From Bacillus sp. 491mf (lineage in GTDB: Bacteria; Bacillota; Bacilli; Bacillales; Bacillaceae_G): a stretch of DNA of 64,000 nt. Shown piece after piece: positions 7,985 to 16,163 of this stretch (positions within the stretch are counted from its first letter, which is position 1; every line of letters begins with the position of its first letter). The position numbers and the translations under genes are program-made. The stretch is from NCBI RefSeq assembly GCF_900112415.1, contig NZ_FOLV01000004.1:1-64000 (forward strand), given 5' to 3'. The notes beneath the pieces are model-generated. The model saw only the letters and a program-made list of their open reading frames with translations. It had not been told where the DNA came from and made no database searches.

Positions 7985-8373
7985 AGGATTAGAGGGGCCG
8001 TCCCAAAAGCCGTGGAAAATTGGCTGAGGGATTTTGCCCCTTTTTATGTCAAGAAAAACAAAAAGAAACCATCCATTGGTAAAATGGAAGTACCACCCAC
8101 CACGCACAAAAGGAGAGGCAAGGGCTGCAATTAAGGCAGTTTTTTCTCATTGAACTAACGCATGCGTTAGTTCAATAAGGTCCAAAAATGTTGTTGTAGT
8201 AAATGAAGTCATTTGTAGTACAAAGAAGGATAGAAATAGCAGTTTCCACTTCTGCTTTCCTATCCTTCTTTTTTCACTATATAATGTGTGACAGTATATA
8301 AAAACCTCCACTTACAAATAAATTTAATTATTTGCTTGACTTTTAATAAAATGGTATGATGGACTCTTTTTTG
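7985..8373. other. IS remnant region with perfect palindrome
   Basis: GGGGCCGTCCCAAAAGCC at 7994-8011 looks like an insertion sequence terminus, and a perfect 28-bp palindrome (core GAACTAACGCATGCGTTAGTTC) spans 8149-8176. No transposase frame survives. The segment most likely marks the edge of an excised or decayed element next to the imported hydrolase/DUF2785 pair. Confidence 0.45.
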
Positions 8374-8414
8374 TTTATCACGCTATTCGCGGACAGTAAG
8401 ACCCCCACCTCAAG
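8374..8414 (+). repeat. bcr1 left-end fragment
   Basis: TTTATCACGCTATTCGCGG and the following CAGTAAGACCCCCACCTCAAG match the first 41 bp of bcr1; the homology stops abruptly at a long palindrome. Confidence 0.7.
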
Positions 8415-8416
8415 AT

Positions 8417-8467
8417 AGAAGTGCATCCCAATTGTTAGACACAGTCTAACAATTGGAGTGCACTTCT
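8417..8467. repeat. 51-bp palindrome fused to a bcr1 fragment
   Basis: AGAAGTGCA, a 2-nt mismatch, CCAATTGTTAGAC, a 3-nt loop, then the mirror arm GTCTAACAATTGG..TGCACTTCT. Very stable as RNA on either strand. The arm resembles an IS3-family (IS150 group) terminus, so the palindrome could be two such ends joined after loss of the element. Confidence 0.6.
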
Positions 8468-8534
8468 TTATCTAGAGGGGATTTTGAGATTGTTTTCTAT
8501 TTGGAGTGGATACGATTAGCTTAGCATTCTTTTC

Positions 8535-8993
8535 TTATTCAATTGATAAAATATCATGTTGCTGCGGAAGCTTTGGTGCACGAATTTCTAAAATGCCGTT
8601 TTGGTAAGAAGCTTTTGCTTGTTTTTTGTTAATGGGATACGGTAATTTAATAACGCGAGAAGCTTCTGACATTGTACACTCACGGCGATAATAATTATAT
8701 GATTCGTTCATTTCTTCGCCTAAAACGTCGTCTTTTACGGAAATTTTTAAGTATTCACCTTGTATTTCAATTTGAATCTGTTGTTTTTGAATTCCAGGAA
8801 GTTCAGCTTTTATAACAAGGTCATTTTCCACTTCAAATAAATCAACTGGAAATGTTACTAAACGGTTTCCTTTTTGGAAAAAGTGGTTCATATCTGCAAT
8901 CACATCACGAAGTGGAGTTTGTTCGAAAAAGTCATCAATTTGTTTTAAGTAACCTCGAAATTGTGGACGTGTAGGTTTTTTTTCATCGCTCAT
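8535..8993 (-). CDS. Hsp20/alpha-crystallin family small heat shock protein
   Basis: 152 residues from the second of two adjacent ATGs (8993; the first is 8996), which sits 7 nt after AGGAGG; a longer frame to 9035 has no such signal. The alpha-crystallin domain covers about residues 48-145: FPVDLFEVENDLVIKAELPG, IQKQQIQIEIQGEYLKISV, ASRVIKLPYPINKKQAKASY and the closing NGILEIRAPK (A-x-x-x-N-G-I-L motif). The C-terminal ILSIE carries the I-x-I type anchor used in oligomers. It should act as an ATP-independent holdase. Similar Bacillus proteins occur in stress and spore-coat contexts; the sequence does not show which. Confidence 0.88.
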   Translation of the reverse strand: MSDEKKPTRPQFRGYLKQIDDFFEQTPLRDVIADMNHFFQKGNRLVTFPVDLFEVENDLVIKAELPGIQKQQIQIEIQGEYLKISVKDDVLGEEMNESYNYYRRECTMSEASRVIKLPYPINKKQAKASYQNGILEIRAPKLPQQHDILSIE

Positions 8994-9385
8994 CATTTCT
9001 CCTCCTAAAAATAAATCTGAAATATCATATGACAAAAAAGCCTAAATGTGAGTGTGGTTTTTTAGGTAAGTAAAAAATTGAAAATTGATGAAGGATAAGA
9101 ATAGAATCGTTTTATATAATTGCAAATTGAAAAAGCAACAGAAAACATCTTTTTTAGGTGAGTGGGAGCAGCTGGATATATTTAGGGGCAGTCAAAGCTT
9201 TTTTAAAGGAAAGAGGGAAAACTGAGAAAAGTATGTTTTATTTTGCATAGCAGTGATGAATATGTTGAAAAAACATAATGGATTTATGTACTTTTTGTCG
9301 CCATATTGCTATGATTATGCTAGTATAAATAGGGTTGATATAGTAGTATAGAAAAAGAATGAAAACCGAAAGAGGGTAAGAAAGT
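8994..9385. promoter_or_regulatory. asnB upstream region
   Basis: 392 bp without a gene. A/T-rich sequence such as GCTAGTATAAATAGGG near 9319 and GTTGATATAGTAGTATAG near 9333 probably contains the asnB promoter. A T-box leader was looked for, because asparagine genes can carry one, but the conserved T-box sequence and a terminator pair are absent. Confidence 0.4.
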
Positions 9386-11287
9386 ATGTGTGGTTTTGTA
9401 GGATGTTTATGTGAAAACCCTAGAGGGTTTTCGGCAGAAGAAAAACATCAATTTGAAAATATGAATACGATTATCTTTCACCGTGGTCCAGACGATGAAG
9501 GGTACTTCCGTGATGAACATGTACAATTTGGCTTCCGCCGTTTAAGCATTATTGACTTAGAGGCAGGACATCAGCCGTTAACGTATGAAAATGATCGTTA
9601 TGTAATTATTTTTAATGGTGAAATTTATAACTATGTAGAGCTTCGCGAAATGCTTCTTGAAAAAGGTGCAACATTCGCTACACAATCTGATACAGAAGTA
9701 ATCATTGCATTATATGCTCATATGAAAGAAAAATGTGTAGATTACCTTCGTGGTATGTTTGCATTTATGATTTGGGATCGCGAAGAGAAAAAACTATTCG
9801 GTGCACGTGATCATTTCGGTATTAAGCCACTTTATGTTGCGCAGCACGAGGATACAACATTCTTTGCATCTGAAAAGAAAAGTATATTACATGTGATGGA
9901 AGATAAAGGAGTAAATCCAACTTCCTTGCAACACTACTTTACGTATCAATATGCTCCTGAGCCTGAAACGTTAACAGTAGATATTAACAAAATTGAGCCA
10001 GGTCACTACTTTGTAAAAGAACTTGGTAAAGAAATGGAAATCCGTCGTTATTGGCAACCATATTTCAATGCATCTGATGCGACGAAAGAAGAGCATATTC
10101 AAGCAATTCGTGACGTATTATACGATTCTGTGAAAATGCATATGCGCAGTGATGTACCAGTAGGTTCATTCTTATCTGGTGGTATCGATTCGTCGATTAT
10201 CGCGTCTATCGCAAAAGAAATGAATCCAAACTTATTAACTTTCTCTGTAGGCTTTGAACGTCGTGGTTTTAGTGAGGTTGACGTAGCGAAAGAAACAGCG
10301 GAAAAACTAGGTGTAAAAAACTATAGCGTATTCGTAACACCACAAGAATTCATGGATGAATTTCCAAAAATCATGTGGCACATGGATGATCCATTAGCGG
10401 ATCCAGCAGCTGTACCATTGTACTTCGTTGCGAAAGAAGCACGTAAACATGTAACAGTTGTTCTTTCTGGTGAAGGTTCAGACGAGCTATTTGGCGGATA
10501 TAACATTTATCGTGAGCCAAATTCTTTGAAAATGTTCTCTTACATCCCTAGCCCAGGAAAACGCGTATTAAAAGCGTTAAGTGGTGCATTAAAAGAAGGG
10601 TTTAAAGGGAAAAGTTTCTTAGAGCGCGGATGTACATCGATTGAAGAGCGTTACTATGGAAATGCGAAAATCTTCCGTGAAGAAGAAAAAGCAGCACTTA
10701 TGAAGCACTACGATGAGAGTGTGAATTACATGGATATTACGAAGCCGTTGTATGATGATATCAAGAATTATGACGATGTAAGCAAAATGCAATACATTGA
10801 TATGTTCACATGGCTGCGCGGCGACATTTTATTAAAAGCTGATAAAATGACAATGGCACATTCATTAGAACTTCGTGTACCATTTTTAGATAAAGAAGTA
10901 TTTGATGTGGCATCTAAAATTCCAACAGAATTAAAGATTGCAAACGGCACAACAAAAGCTATTTTACGTGAAGCAGTACGTGGTATTGTACCAGATCACG
11001 TATTAGATCGTAAGAAGTTAGGCTTCCCAGTGCCAATCCGTCACTGGTTAAAAGATGAAATGCATGATTGGGCTGTAAATATTATTAAAGAAAGCAAAAC
11101 AGAGCATTTAATCGATAAGCAGTACGTATTAGACTTGTTAGAAGCACATTGTGCAGACAAAGGTGATTATAGCCGTAAAATTTGGACAGTACTTGCATTT
11201 ATGGTGTGGCATCAAATTTTTGTTGAACATAAATATGATACAAATGCATTTCATGAAGAAACAAAGCGCGCTTATAGCTTAGTTTAA
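9386..11287 (+). CDS. asnB: Asparagine synthetase (glutamine-hydrolysing)
   Basis: 633 residues, the full length of B. subtilis AsnB. The glutaminase domain begins MCGFVGC (Cys2 is the nucleophile after Met removal) with FHRGPDDEG, RLSIIDLEAGHQPL and FNGEIYNY; the synthetase domain has the PP-loop FLSGGIDSSI at about residue 262 and ALSGEGSDE-like VLSGEGSDELFGGY. It transfers ammonia from glutamine to aspartate using ATP. AAAGAGGGTAAGAA precedes the ATG. Monocistronic, closed by a very strong terminator. Confidence 0.96.
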   Translation: MCGFVGCLCENPRGFSAEEKHQFENMNTIIFHRGPDDEGYFRDEHVQFGFRRLSIIDLEAGHQPLTYENDRYVIIFNGEIYNYVELREMLLEKGATFATQSDTEVIIALYAHMKEKCVDYLRGMFAFMIWDREEKKLFGARDHFGIKPLYVAQHEDTTFFASEKKSILHVMEDKGVNPTSLQHYFTYQYAPEPETLTVDINKIEPGHYFVKELGKEMEIRRYWQPYFNASDATKEEHIQAIRDVLYDSVKMHMRSDVPVGSFLSGGIDSSIIASIAKEMNPNLLTFSVGFERRGFSEVDVAKETAEKLGVKNYSVFVTPQEFMDEFPKIMWHMDDPLADPAAVPLYFVAKEARKHVTVVLSGEGSDELFGGYNIYREPNSLKMFSYIPSPGKRVLKALSGALKEGFKGKSFLERGCTSIEERYYGNAKIFREEEKAALMKHYDESVNYMDITKPLYDDIKNYDDVSKMQYIDMFTWLRGDILLKADKMTMAHSLELRVPFLDKEVFDVASKIPTELKIANGTTKAILREAVRGIVPDHVLDRKKLGFPVPIRHWLKDEMHDWAVNIIKESKTEHLIDKQYVLDLLEAHCADKGDYSRKIWTVLAFMVWHQIFVEHKYDTNAFHEETKRAYSLV

Positions 11288-11292
11288 GGAGA

Positions 11293-11330
11293 AAACCTTA
11301 AGATAGCATTGCTATCTTAAGGTTTTTTTT
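11293..11330 (+). terminator. Terminator of asnB
   Basis: AAACCTTAAGATAGC / GCTATCTTAAGGTTT perfect 15-bp stem, 3-nt loop, T run. Confidence 0.93.
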
Positions 11331-11377
11331 CATAAATACTTGTCCTGTTTGATACAATAATAAGGAGTGGAATAAAT

Positions 11378-11737
11378 ATGTTAACGTTCGAAAAAGTAAC
11401 AGACGAAACAAAGCTGGTAGTAAAAGAAATGTTTTCTTCTCATGATTTACTAGTTCAAGATGTAGCATATTGTATAAAAGCAGATGATACATATATAGGT
11501 ATTGTTGACTATACTGTGAAACAAGAGAAAGCGATATTATCGTATCTTCTTATTCATCACGATTATGAGGGATACGGATATGGAACGAATGCTTATTATA
11601 CGTTTGAGGAGATTGTAAAAAGAGAGCATGTGAAAGAGATTCAAATCACATTTATAAATAAAAATGAAAGAATAGAATCATTTTTTGAACAACTTGGTTT
11701 TCAACAAAGTAATCATGTTTACATAAAGAAAGTGTAA
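11378..11737 (+). CDS. Small GNAT family acetyltransferase
   Basis: 119 residues with a minimal GNAT fold: the strand YIGIVDYTVKQEKAILSYLLIH, the acetyl-CoA loop GYGYGTNAYYTFEEIV (a Q/RxxGxG/A-like variant, here E-G-Y-G-Y-G), then IQITFINKNERIESFFEQLGFQ, the typical C-terminal Asn and LGF. Acceptor unknown. AAGGAGTGG ribosome binding site. It lies 16 nt before a second acetyltransferase gene, so both probably share a transcript. Confidence 0.85.
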   Translation: MLTFEKVTDETKLVVKEMFSSHDLLVQDVAYCIKADDTYIGIVDYTVKQEKAILSYLLIHHDYEGYGYGTNAYYTFEEIVKREHVKEIQITFINKNERIESFFEQLGFQQSNHVYIKKV

Positions 11738-11753
11738 TGGGGGAGACGAAGAA

Positions 11754-12305
11754 ATGGAAATTCGCAGCGCATATAAAAGAGACGTAAAATCTATTTTACA
11801 TATATATAATGATGCGATTATTCATACAACTGCTACATTTGATTTGCAAGAAAAGACATTAACAGAGATGAATATGTGGTTTGATGCGCATAATGAGATG
11901 TATCCAGTCATCGTTGCTGAAGAAGATGGTATCGTACTTGGGTATTGCTCTTTATCACCATTCCGTGAAAAAGAGGCATATAAGCAAACAGTAGAGATTT
12001 CAGTTTATGTGGATAAACAAGCGCGCGGGAAAGGTGTAGCGAAGAAATTGATAGGACACATACTTCAATTGGCAGAAGAGGCAGCGCATCATACTATTAT
12101 TGCTGGAATTACAAGGGGAAACGATATAAGTGTGAAGCTGCATGAACAGATGGGATTTACATATGTAGGGTGTTTTCAAGAAGTAGGTTATAAGTTTGAT
12201 GAGTGGCAAGATGTGTTGTTTTATCCCGCATTAACGGGCAGTAATACTCCCGCCTCAAAATTCAGCGGAAGCAAAGAAGTTAGGCGGGAGATAAACTGCC
12301 CGTAA
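11754..12305 (+). CDS. GNAT acetyltransferase of the phosphinothricin/methionine sulfoximine type, with bcr1-encoded C-terminus
   Basis: 183 residues. MEIRSAYKRDVKSILHIYNDAIIHTTATF and GYCSLSPFREKEAYKQTVEISVYV follow the PAT/YwnH pattern, with the acetyl-CoA motif QARGKGVAKKLI and LHEQMGFTYVG near the end. Such enzymes acetylate phosphinothricin-like or methionine sulfoximine-type amino groups; the true substrate is unproven. From residue 156 onward the frame runs into a bcr1 repeat (12220): after DVLFYP the tail ALTGSNTPASKFSGSKEVRR is repeat-derived, so about 28 foreign residues replace the normal end. The catalytic core is complete, so activity may persist. Confidence 0.88.
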   Translation: MEIRSAYKRDVKSILHIYNDAIIHTTATFDLQEKTLTEMNMWFDAHNEMYPVIVAEEDGIVLGYCSLSPFREKEAYKQTVEISVYVDKQARGKGVAKKLIGHILQLAEEAAHHTIIAGITRGNDISVKLHEQMGFTYVGCFQEVGYKFDEWQDVLFYPALTGSNTPASKFSGSKEVRREINCP

Positions 12306-12376
12306 AAGCCCGATTGGTTCAACTAATAATCAGTGGGGGATGAAGAAAACCCCCACTGATTAAAGTTTCACTTTAT
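12220..12376 (+). repeat. Full bcr1 repeat overlapping the acetyltransferase gene
   Basis: 157 bp from TTTATCCCGC to CACTTTAT, both ends carrying TTTAT. Internal hairpins: CCCGCCT / AGGCGGG in the left half and ATCAGTGGGG / CCCCCACTGAT in the right half. The first 86 bp are translated as part of the acetyltransferase. Confidence 0.92.
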
Positions 12377-12406
12377 CAGTACATTATAAAATAAGGTGGG
12401 AAGTGT

Positions 12407-12742
12407 ATGGGGATGACACTAGCACTTATTGTAATTCTGGGCTGCTTTTTGTTTGCAGAGCTTTTTCAATTATTAGTAAGAAATATATTAAGTAAGAGAC
12501 GTAAACCATATGAATTACAGTATTTTCCTTTATTTTTAATGTTATTTCTTTTGCTATATATTTTGCAAAAAGTCACTCTTTTCCCACCAACGATTGCGAT
12601 TTTTTTGAAATTAGGGTTAATATATAGCTGCATCGGAATGGGAATTCTTTGTTGTTTACTTTGTCTGAGATATGTCCACTATCAAACTTATATTTTGATT
12701 ATAAATTGGCTGAAGCGAGATGATGGAAACCGTCTTTTATAA
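12407..12742 (+). CDS. Small integral membrane protein of unknown function
   Basis: 111 residues with three hydrophobic segments: residues 2-24 (LALIVILGCFLFAELFQLLV), 39-55 (YFPLFLMLFLLLYILQ) and 63-88 (AIFLKLGLIYSCIGMGILCC). The basic loop NILSKRRKPYELQ and tail NWLKRDDGNRLL indicate cytoplasmic sides. No family recognised. AAGGTGGGAAG lies 5 nt before the ATG. The preceding bcr1 has separated it from the acetyltransferase genes. Confidence 0.75.
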   Translation: MGMTLALIVILGCFLFAELFQLLVRNILSKRRKPYELQYFPLFLMLFLLLYILQKVTLFPPTIAIFLKLGLIYSCIGMGILCCLLCLRYVHYQTYILIINWLKRDDGNRLL

Positions 12743-12785
12743 GATGATTTTTGTCTATCATCAACACGGTCTATTCGTTCTATTG

Positions 12786-12823
12786 ATAAAGTGAAACCTC
12801 CATCACAGGACGTGATGGAGGTG
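12786..12823 (-). repeat. bcr1-like end with hairpin
   Basis: ATAAAGTGAAACCTCCATCAC then GTGATGGAGG forms a 10-bp stem. The left end matches inverted bcr1, but the rest has diverged or been replaced. The hairpin may end transcription of the preceding membrane protein gene. Confidence 0.45.
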
Positions 12824-12839
12824 TAGTTAGAGTGAATAA

Positions 12840-12873
12840 CCCCTCCATATCCACAATTGTGGATATGGAGGGG
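12840..12873. repeat. Perfect 34-bp palindrome
   Basis: The sequence is identical to its reverse complement over 34 bp, centred on CACAATTGTG, with outer CCCCTCC / GGAGGGG. No gene uses it as a terminator with a T run; it could be a cruciform-forming relic of two joined element ends. Confidence 0.8.
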
Positions 12874-12912
12874 AACCCTTAAGTTTGCTAATAGCGCGAA
12901 ACGTTAAAATAA

Positions 12913-13083
12913 CTAGGTTCTTTTGTATTTCATCGAGAACGCAAGATGTTTTTCTTGAACTTCTCCATCACGGTAAACGCTTGAGATAATGATGTCTTTT
13001 TGTATTCATTCGTAGTATGTGGCGTTGTTTTCTGTGAAATTGTCGTTTCCATCTTTGGCTGTAAGAGTGAATGGAACGTACAA
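12913..13083 (-). pseudogene. Decayed gene fragment (minus strand)
   Basis: On the minus strand a readable segment encodes LYVPFTLTAKDGNDNFTENN followed by ATYYE, an in-frame TGA, and then KDIIISSVYRDGEVQEKHLA ending FSMKYKRT and a stop. It has protein-like composition and a sensible terminus but no start codon or ribosome binding site, and a stop lies immediately upstream of LYVP. The parent family is not recognised. Confidence 0.5.
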
Positions 13084-13402
13084 TTAGAGGAGAAAACGCT
13101 CCGCTAAAATTGTTGTATCCTTCCAAAAAACCCAAGTTATTACCCCCTTTTTGCAGAAGATGAAAAATGAGAATAAACAAGTTTAAGTCTAATATTTTAT
13201 GTTTTTATATACAATATGAGCAAGTCCTTTCGAAAAATCTAGGTTCTTTCGGCATGTCTTCAAATGGGAATGATTTATATATCGCGTTTCTAAGAATGAT
13301 AAGTAGAGAGAATATTTTGTTTTTAAATAGATCGAAAATTATTTATTTTTAATTAATTCAGGTTGTACAATAGAAGTATGTATGAAGAGGAGGCGGAATG
13401 GT

Positions 13403-14296
13403 ATGAAAAATAATCATAAAGATTGGATTTTATTTAATGGAAGCATCGTGAATACGAAAGAGAAAGAACCAATGATTTCATTAGAAGAGCGAGGATTACA
13501 GTTTGGAGATGGAGTATATGAAGTATTTCGTTTATATGATGGGAAGCCTCATTTATTAGATCTTCATTTAGAGCGTTTTTTCCAATCTATGAAAGAAATT
13601 GAATTAGAACCGCCTTTTACAAAAGAAGAACTTATTTATCAGTTGGAGCAATTGGTTGAGAAAAATCAATTTCAAGAGGATGGAAATGTATATATTCAAA
13701 TTTCAAGAGGTGTACAGCCTAGAAACCACTTGTTCGAGTCCGATCTTCAGCCCACATACTATGCAAATATCGTACCATTTCCAAGGCCAAATACTTTGAT
13801 GGAAAACGGAATTACGGCAACAATTGCTGAGGATATACGTTGGCATTATTGTCATATAAAATCACTTAATTTACTTCCTAATATTATGATTAAAAATAAA
13901 ATTGCAAAAGGTGGTTATTACGAAGCAATTTTAGTTCGAAATGGCATTGTAACAGAAGGGTGTCATTCTAATTTCTTTATTGTTAAAAACGGAACTTTGA
14001 TTACACACCCTGCAAACCAATATATTTTGTATGGGATTACACGTCATCATGTCATTTCCTTAGCAAAGAAGTTAAACATTCCTGTTGAAGAACGACAATT
14101 TTCTCTTCAAGAAGTATTTGGCGCGGATGAGTGTTTCTTTACAGCTACACCCATTGAAATTGTACCAGTAAAGCAAATTGGAGAAGAGTGGTATCAAACG
14201 GGAGACCAACCAATTATAAGAATGCTGCAGGCGGCGTATAAGGCGAGTGTGTATAGTGGGAATGTCACTTACCCCCACCTTAACCGCGGACGATAG
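13403..14296 (+). CDS. dat: D-amino acid aminotransferase (fold-type IV PLP enzyme)
   Basis: 297 residues from the ATG at 13403, which follows GAGGAGGCGG; an in-frame ATG at 13382 lies upstream of that signal and is not used. Class IV aminotransferase features: FNGSIVNTKE, LEERGLQFGDGVYEVFRLY, the PLP lysine in HIKSLNLLPNIMIKNKI, then EAILVRNGIVTEGCHSNFF and ADECFFTATPIEIVPV. It interconverts D-alanine and D-glutamate for the cell wall; aminodeoxychorismate lyase is a related alternative, but the RGVQPRNHLF segment favours D-AAT. The last dozen residues (GNVTYPHLNRGR) may derive from a degenerate repeat. Confidence 0.85.
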   Translation: MKNNHKDWILFNGSIVNTKEKEPMISLEERGLQFGDGVYEVFRLYDGKPHLLDLHLERFFQSMKEIELEPPFTKEELIYQLEQLVEKNQFQEDGNVYIQISRGVQPRNHLFESDLQPTYYANIVPFPRPNTLMENGITATIAEDIRWHYCHIKSLNLLPNIMIKNKIAKGGYYEAILVRNGIVTEGCHSNFFIVKNGTLITHPANQYILYGITRHHVISLAKKLNIPVEERQFSLQEVFGADECFFTATPIEIVPVKQIGEEWYQTGDQPIIRMLQAAYKASVYSGNVTYPHLNRGR

Positions 14297-14384
14297 GTGA
14301 GGGATGAATCGCTTTTTTTTATTATATGTTATAATCAGTCAGGTAGAGGTTTTGAAAACGTTATAAAAGGGGATTTTGAATCGT

Positions 14385-15032
14385 ATGGATTATCAAGCAT
14401 TTAAAGATATTATTCACGGTCGTCGCAGTGTTCGTAAATATACAGAGCAAGATGTTTCTATGGAAGATATTGAAGAAATTATTGATTGTGCGAGATATGC
14501 ACCGAGTGATACAAATTCGCAAACGTGGGAATTTGTCGTTATTATGAACCGTGATAAAATTAAAGACATAGAAGAAATGACATGGAACGCATTACATAAA
14601 AGAGCAGAAGAGGCAACAGAAAAAGGAGAAGAAAAAGCAGGAAAGTTATTGACTCGTTCTTTTGGACCATACGCAACAGCTTTTTCAGATGCACCGGTAT
14701 TAATTATTTGTTTAGCAACACCATATCAATCTAAATTCCGGGAAAAGATTTTTGATCCGATTGAGTTTGTTCCAAATTCTATTTGGGAAGAAGAAGGCAT
14801 CAAAAGTAGTTGCTTAGCTTCACAAAATTTAATGCTTGCGGCTCATGCTAGGGGTCTTGGTACATGCCCAATGACGGGACCGGTGTTATTAGCGCAGGAT
14901 GAGCTAAGAGACTACTTAGAAATTGAATCTGATAAACAAATTAATATGGTGATTGCATTAGGACATCCAAAGGACCAGCCGAAAAAGTTAGCTCGAAAAG
15001 AGGTTGCGGAAATTACGAAGTTTATCCGATAA
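14385..15032 (+). CDS. Nitroreductase family protein
   Basis: 215 residues from ATG 14385 (MDYQAFKDII); a TTG nine bases earlier is only 3 nt from AAAAGGGG and less likely. FMN-dependent nitroreductase fold: HGRRSVRKYTEQDVSMEDIE binds FMN phosphate, ARYAPSDTNSQTWEFVV is the second FMN motif, SCLASQNLMLAAHARGLGTC and MVIALGHPKDQPKKLAR close the fold. It probably reduces nitro- or quinone-type substrates with NAD(P)H. The stop codon lies inside ATAAA at the edge of a decayed bcr1, followed by a terminator. Confidence 0.9.
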   Translation: MDYQAFKDIIHGRRSVRKYTEQDVSMEDIEEIIDCARYAPSDTNSQTWEFVVIMNRDKIKDIEEMTWNALHKRAEEATEKGEEKAGKLLTRSFGPYATAFSDAPVLIICLATPYQSKFREKIFDPIEFVPNSIWEEEGIKSSCLASQNLMLAAHARGLGTCPMTGPVLLAQDELRDYLEIESDKQINMVIALGHPKDQPKKLARKEVAEITKFIR

Positions 15033-15064
15033 AGTGAAATTTCAATTGATAGTGAGAAAGTTTG
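15029..15064 (-). repeat. Decayed bcr1 end overlapping a stop codon
   Basis: ATAAAGTGAAATTTCAATTG and GATAGTGAGAAAG match the start of inverted bcr1, with the remainder lost. The nitroreductase stop TAA (15030-15032) is within the terminal ATAAA. Confidence 0.55.
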
Positions 15065-15099
15065 AAATAATCTTAGCTGAAAGAGCTAAGATTATTTTT
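15065..15099 (+). terminator. Terminator of the nitroreductase gene
   Basis: AAATAATCTTAGCT / AGCTAAGATTATTT stem with a GAAAG loop and a T tail. Confidence 0.9.
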
Positions 15100-15315
15100 C
15101 GTGTAGAAAGAAATACAGGGAAAATAGGTTGAGAAGAATGCTGAAAAGGATTTACAAAAATTTCTTGAAGAAATAATGATGATAATAAGTTGATAAGTGT
15201 GGTACAGTTAGTTGTGTAGGTACGATAGTATGTTTACGAAAGTGATTCAAATGGGTGTATATATAAAATATTTTTATTAAATAAATTAGGTATTAAGATA
15301 CAGGGGGAATGGATT

Positions 15316-15804
15316 TTGAAAAAATTCATAATCACTGGATTATCTGTTATGTTGTTAGTGGGCTGTGGAGTAACAAAGGAAAAGAATGTGAAGAAAGAAA
15401 CGCAACAAGAACAAACAATTAATGCGCAGCAAGAAAGCAAGTACTCATTTCCTGAAGGAGTAACTTCAGTTGGTGAAGGAAAAGTGAAAGTTATTACACC
15501 TGATGGTACATCAGAAAATGGGAATGTACCTGTCGTATTTATTAAAAAAGATACGATTATTCAACAAGTAGAAATCGAACTTGCAAATTTCCAAGGGGAT
15601 AAAGAAACATTTGTATACGTTGATAAACGATTTGAAGAAACGCATCAAGCAAATGAACTAACCCAAACGACAATCGCATTAAAAAAAGAAACACTACAAC
15701 CAGGTATTCATACCGTAACAGTAATCCAGTATGAAAATAATGATCCAAATGGAAAAGTAATTAACTTTGCCGAGGCGAAGTTTGAAAATAAACCAGCACT
15801 GTAA
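15316..15804 (+). CDS. Putative lipoprotein of unknown function
   Basis: 162 residues starting at TTG 15316 (GGGGGA 7 nt upstream). A short signal peptide ends in the lipobox MLLVGC with Cys17 as the lipidation site, followed by a charged linker (KKETQQEQTINAQQ). The mature part is beta-rich, with VTSVGEGKVKVITPDGTSEN and TFVYVDKRFEETHQANELTQ; no catalytic motif is visible and the family is not recognised. It has its own terminator, so it is probably monocistronic. Confidence 0.8.
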   Translation: MKKFIITGLSVMLLVGCGVTKEKNVKKETQQEQTINAQQESKYSFPEGVTSVGEGKVKVITPDGTSENGNVPVVFIKKDTIIQQVEIELANFQGDKETFVYVDKRFEETHQANELTQTTIALKKETLQPGIHTVTVIQYENNDPNGKVINFAEAKFENKPAL

Positions 15805-15807
15805 GAA

Positions 15808-15840
15808 GAAATCTGCTTTATAAGCAGGTTTCTTTTGTTT
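15808..15840 (+). terminator. Terminator of the lipoprotein gene
   Basis: GAAATCTGCTT / AAGCAGGTTTC stem with a short loop and T-rich tail. Confidence 0.85.
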
Positions 15841-15935
15841 TTATAGGGATTTTCACTATACATGTCGAATTTATCATAACGTGTCAAAATAACGCGTTTT
15901 CTATTGTTTACTATGAAACGAAAGGAATAGAAAAG

Positions 15936-16078
15936 ATGAAACAAGCACTTATTAACATTGATTATACATATGATTTAGTAGCGGAAGACTAGGACAAGTA
16001 ATAGAAAAGGTTGGAGTGGCGATCCAGGATTTTGGAGTTGAACTCGTTGGAAGTTATATTGATTTGGGTAGTCTGTAA
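15936..16078 (+). pseudogene. Isochorismatase-family pseudogene, N-terminal fragment
   Basis: AAAGGA ribosome binding site and ATG 15936 open MKQALINIDYTYDLVAED, the exact type of N-terminus of cysteine hydrolases (the Asp of NIDYTYD is the first catalytic residue), and then a TAG. Directly after the stop the frame continues GQVIEKVGVAIQDFG and ends at 16078. GQVIEK is the expected next helix but the residues between it and VAED are missing. The matching C-terminal piece is at 18321-18473. Confidence 0.75.
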
Positions 16079-16163
16079 AAACAGTTAATAAATGTGGCTG
16101 AATATATAAAAAGTATTGAAAGAATATATTTAAAATCTATTCGATAATGGGAGATGAACAAAT

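Noticed and set aside
8994-9385. T-box riboswitch before asnB
   Set aside because: No conserved T-box sequence, specifier loop or terminator/antiterminator pair could be found.
10321-10950. Minus-strand open frames inside asnB
   Set aside because: They lie wholly within a well-supported coding region on the other strand, have no ribosome binding site and no recognisable protein pattern.
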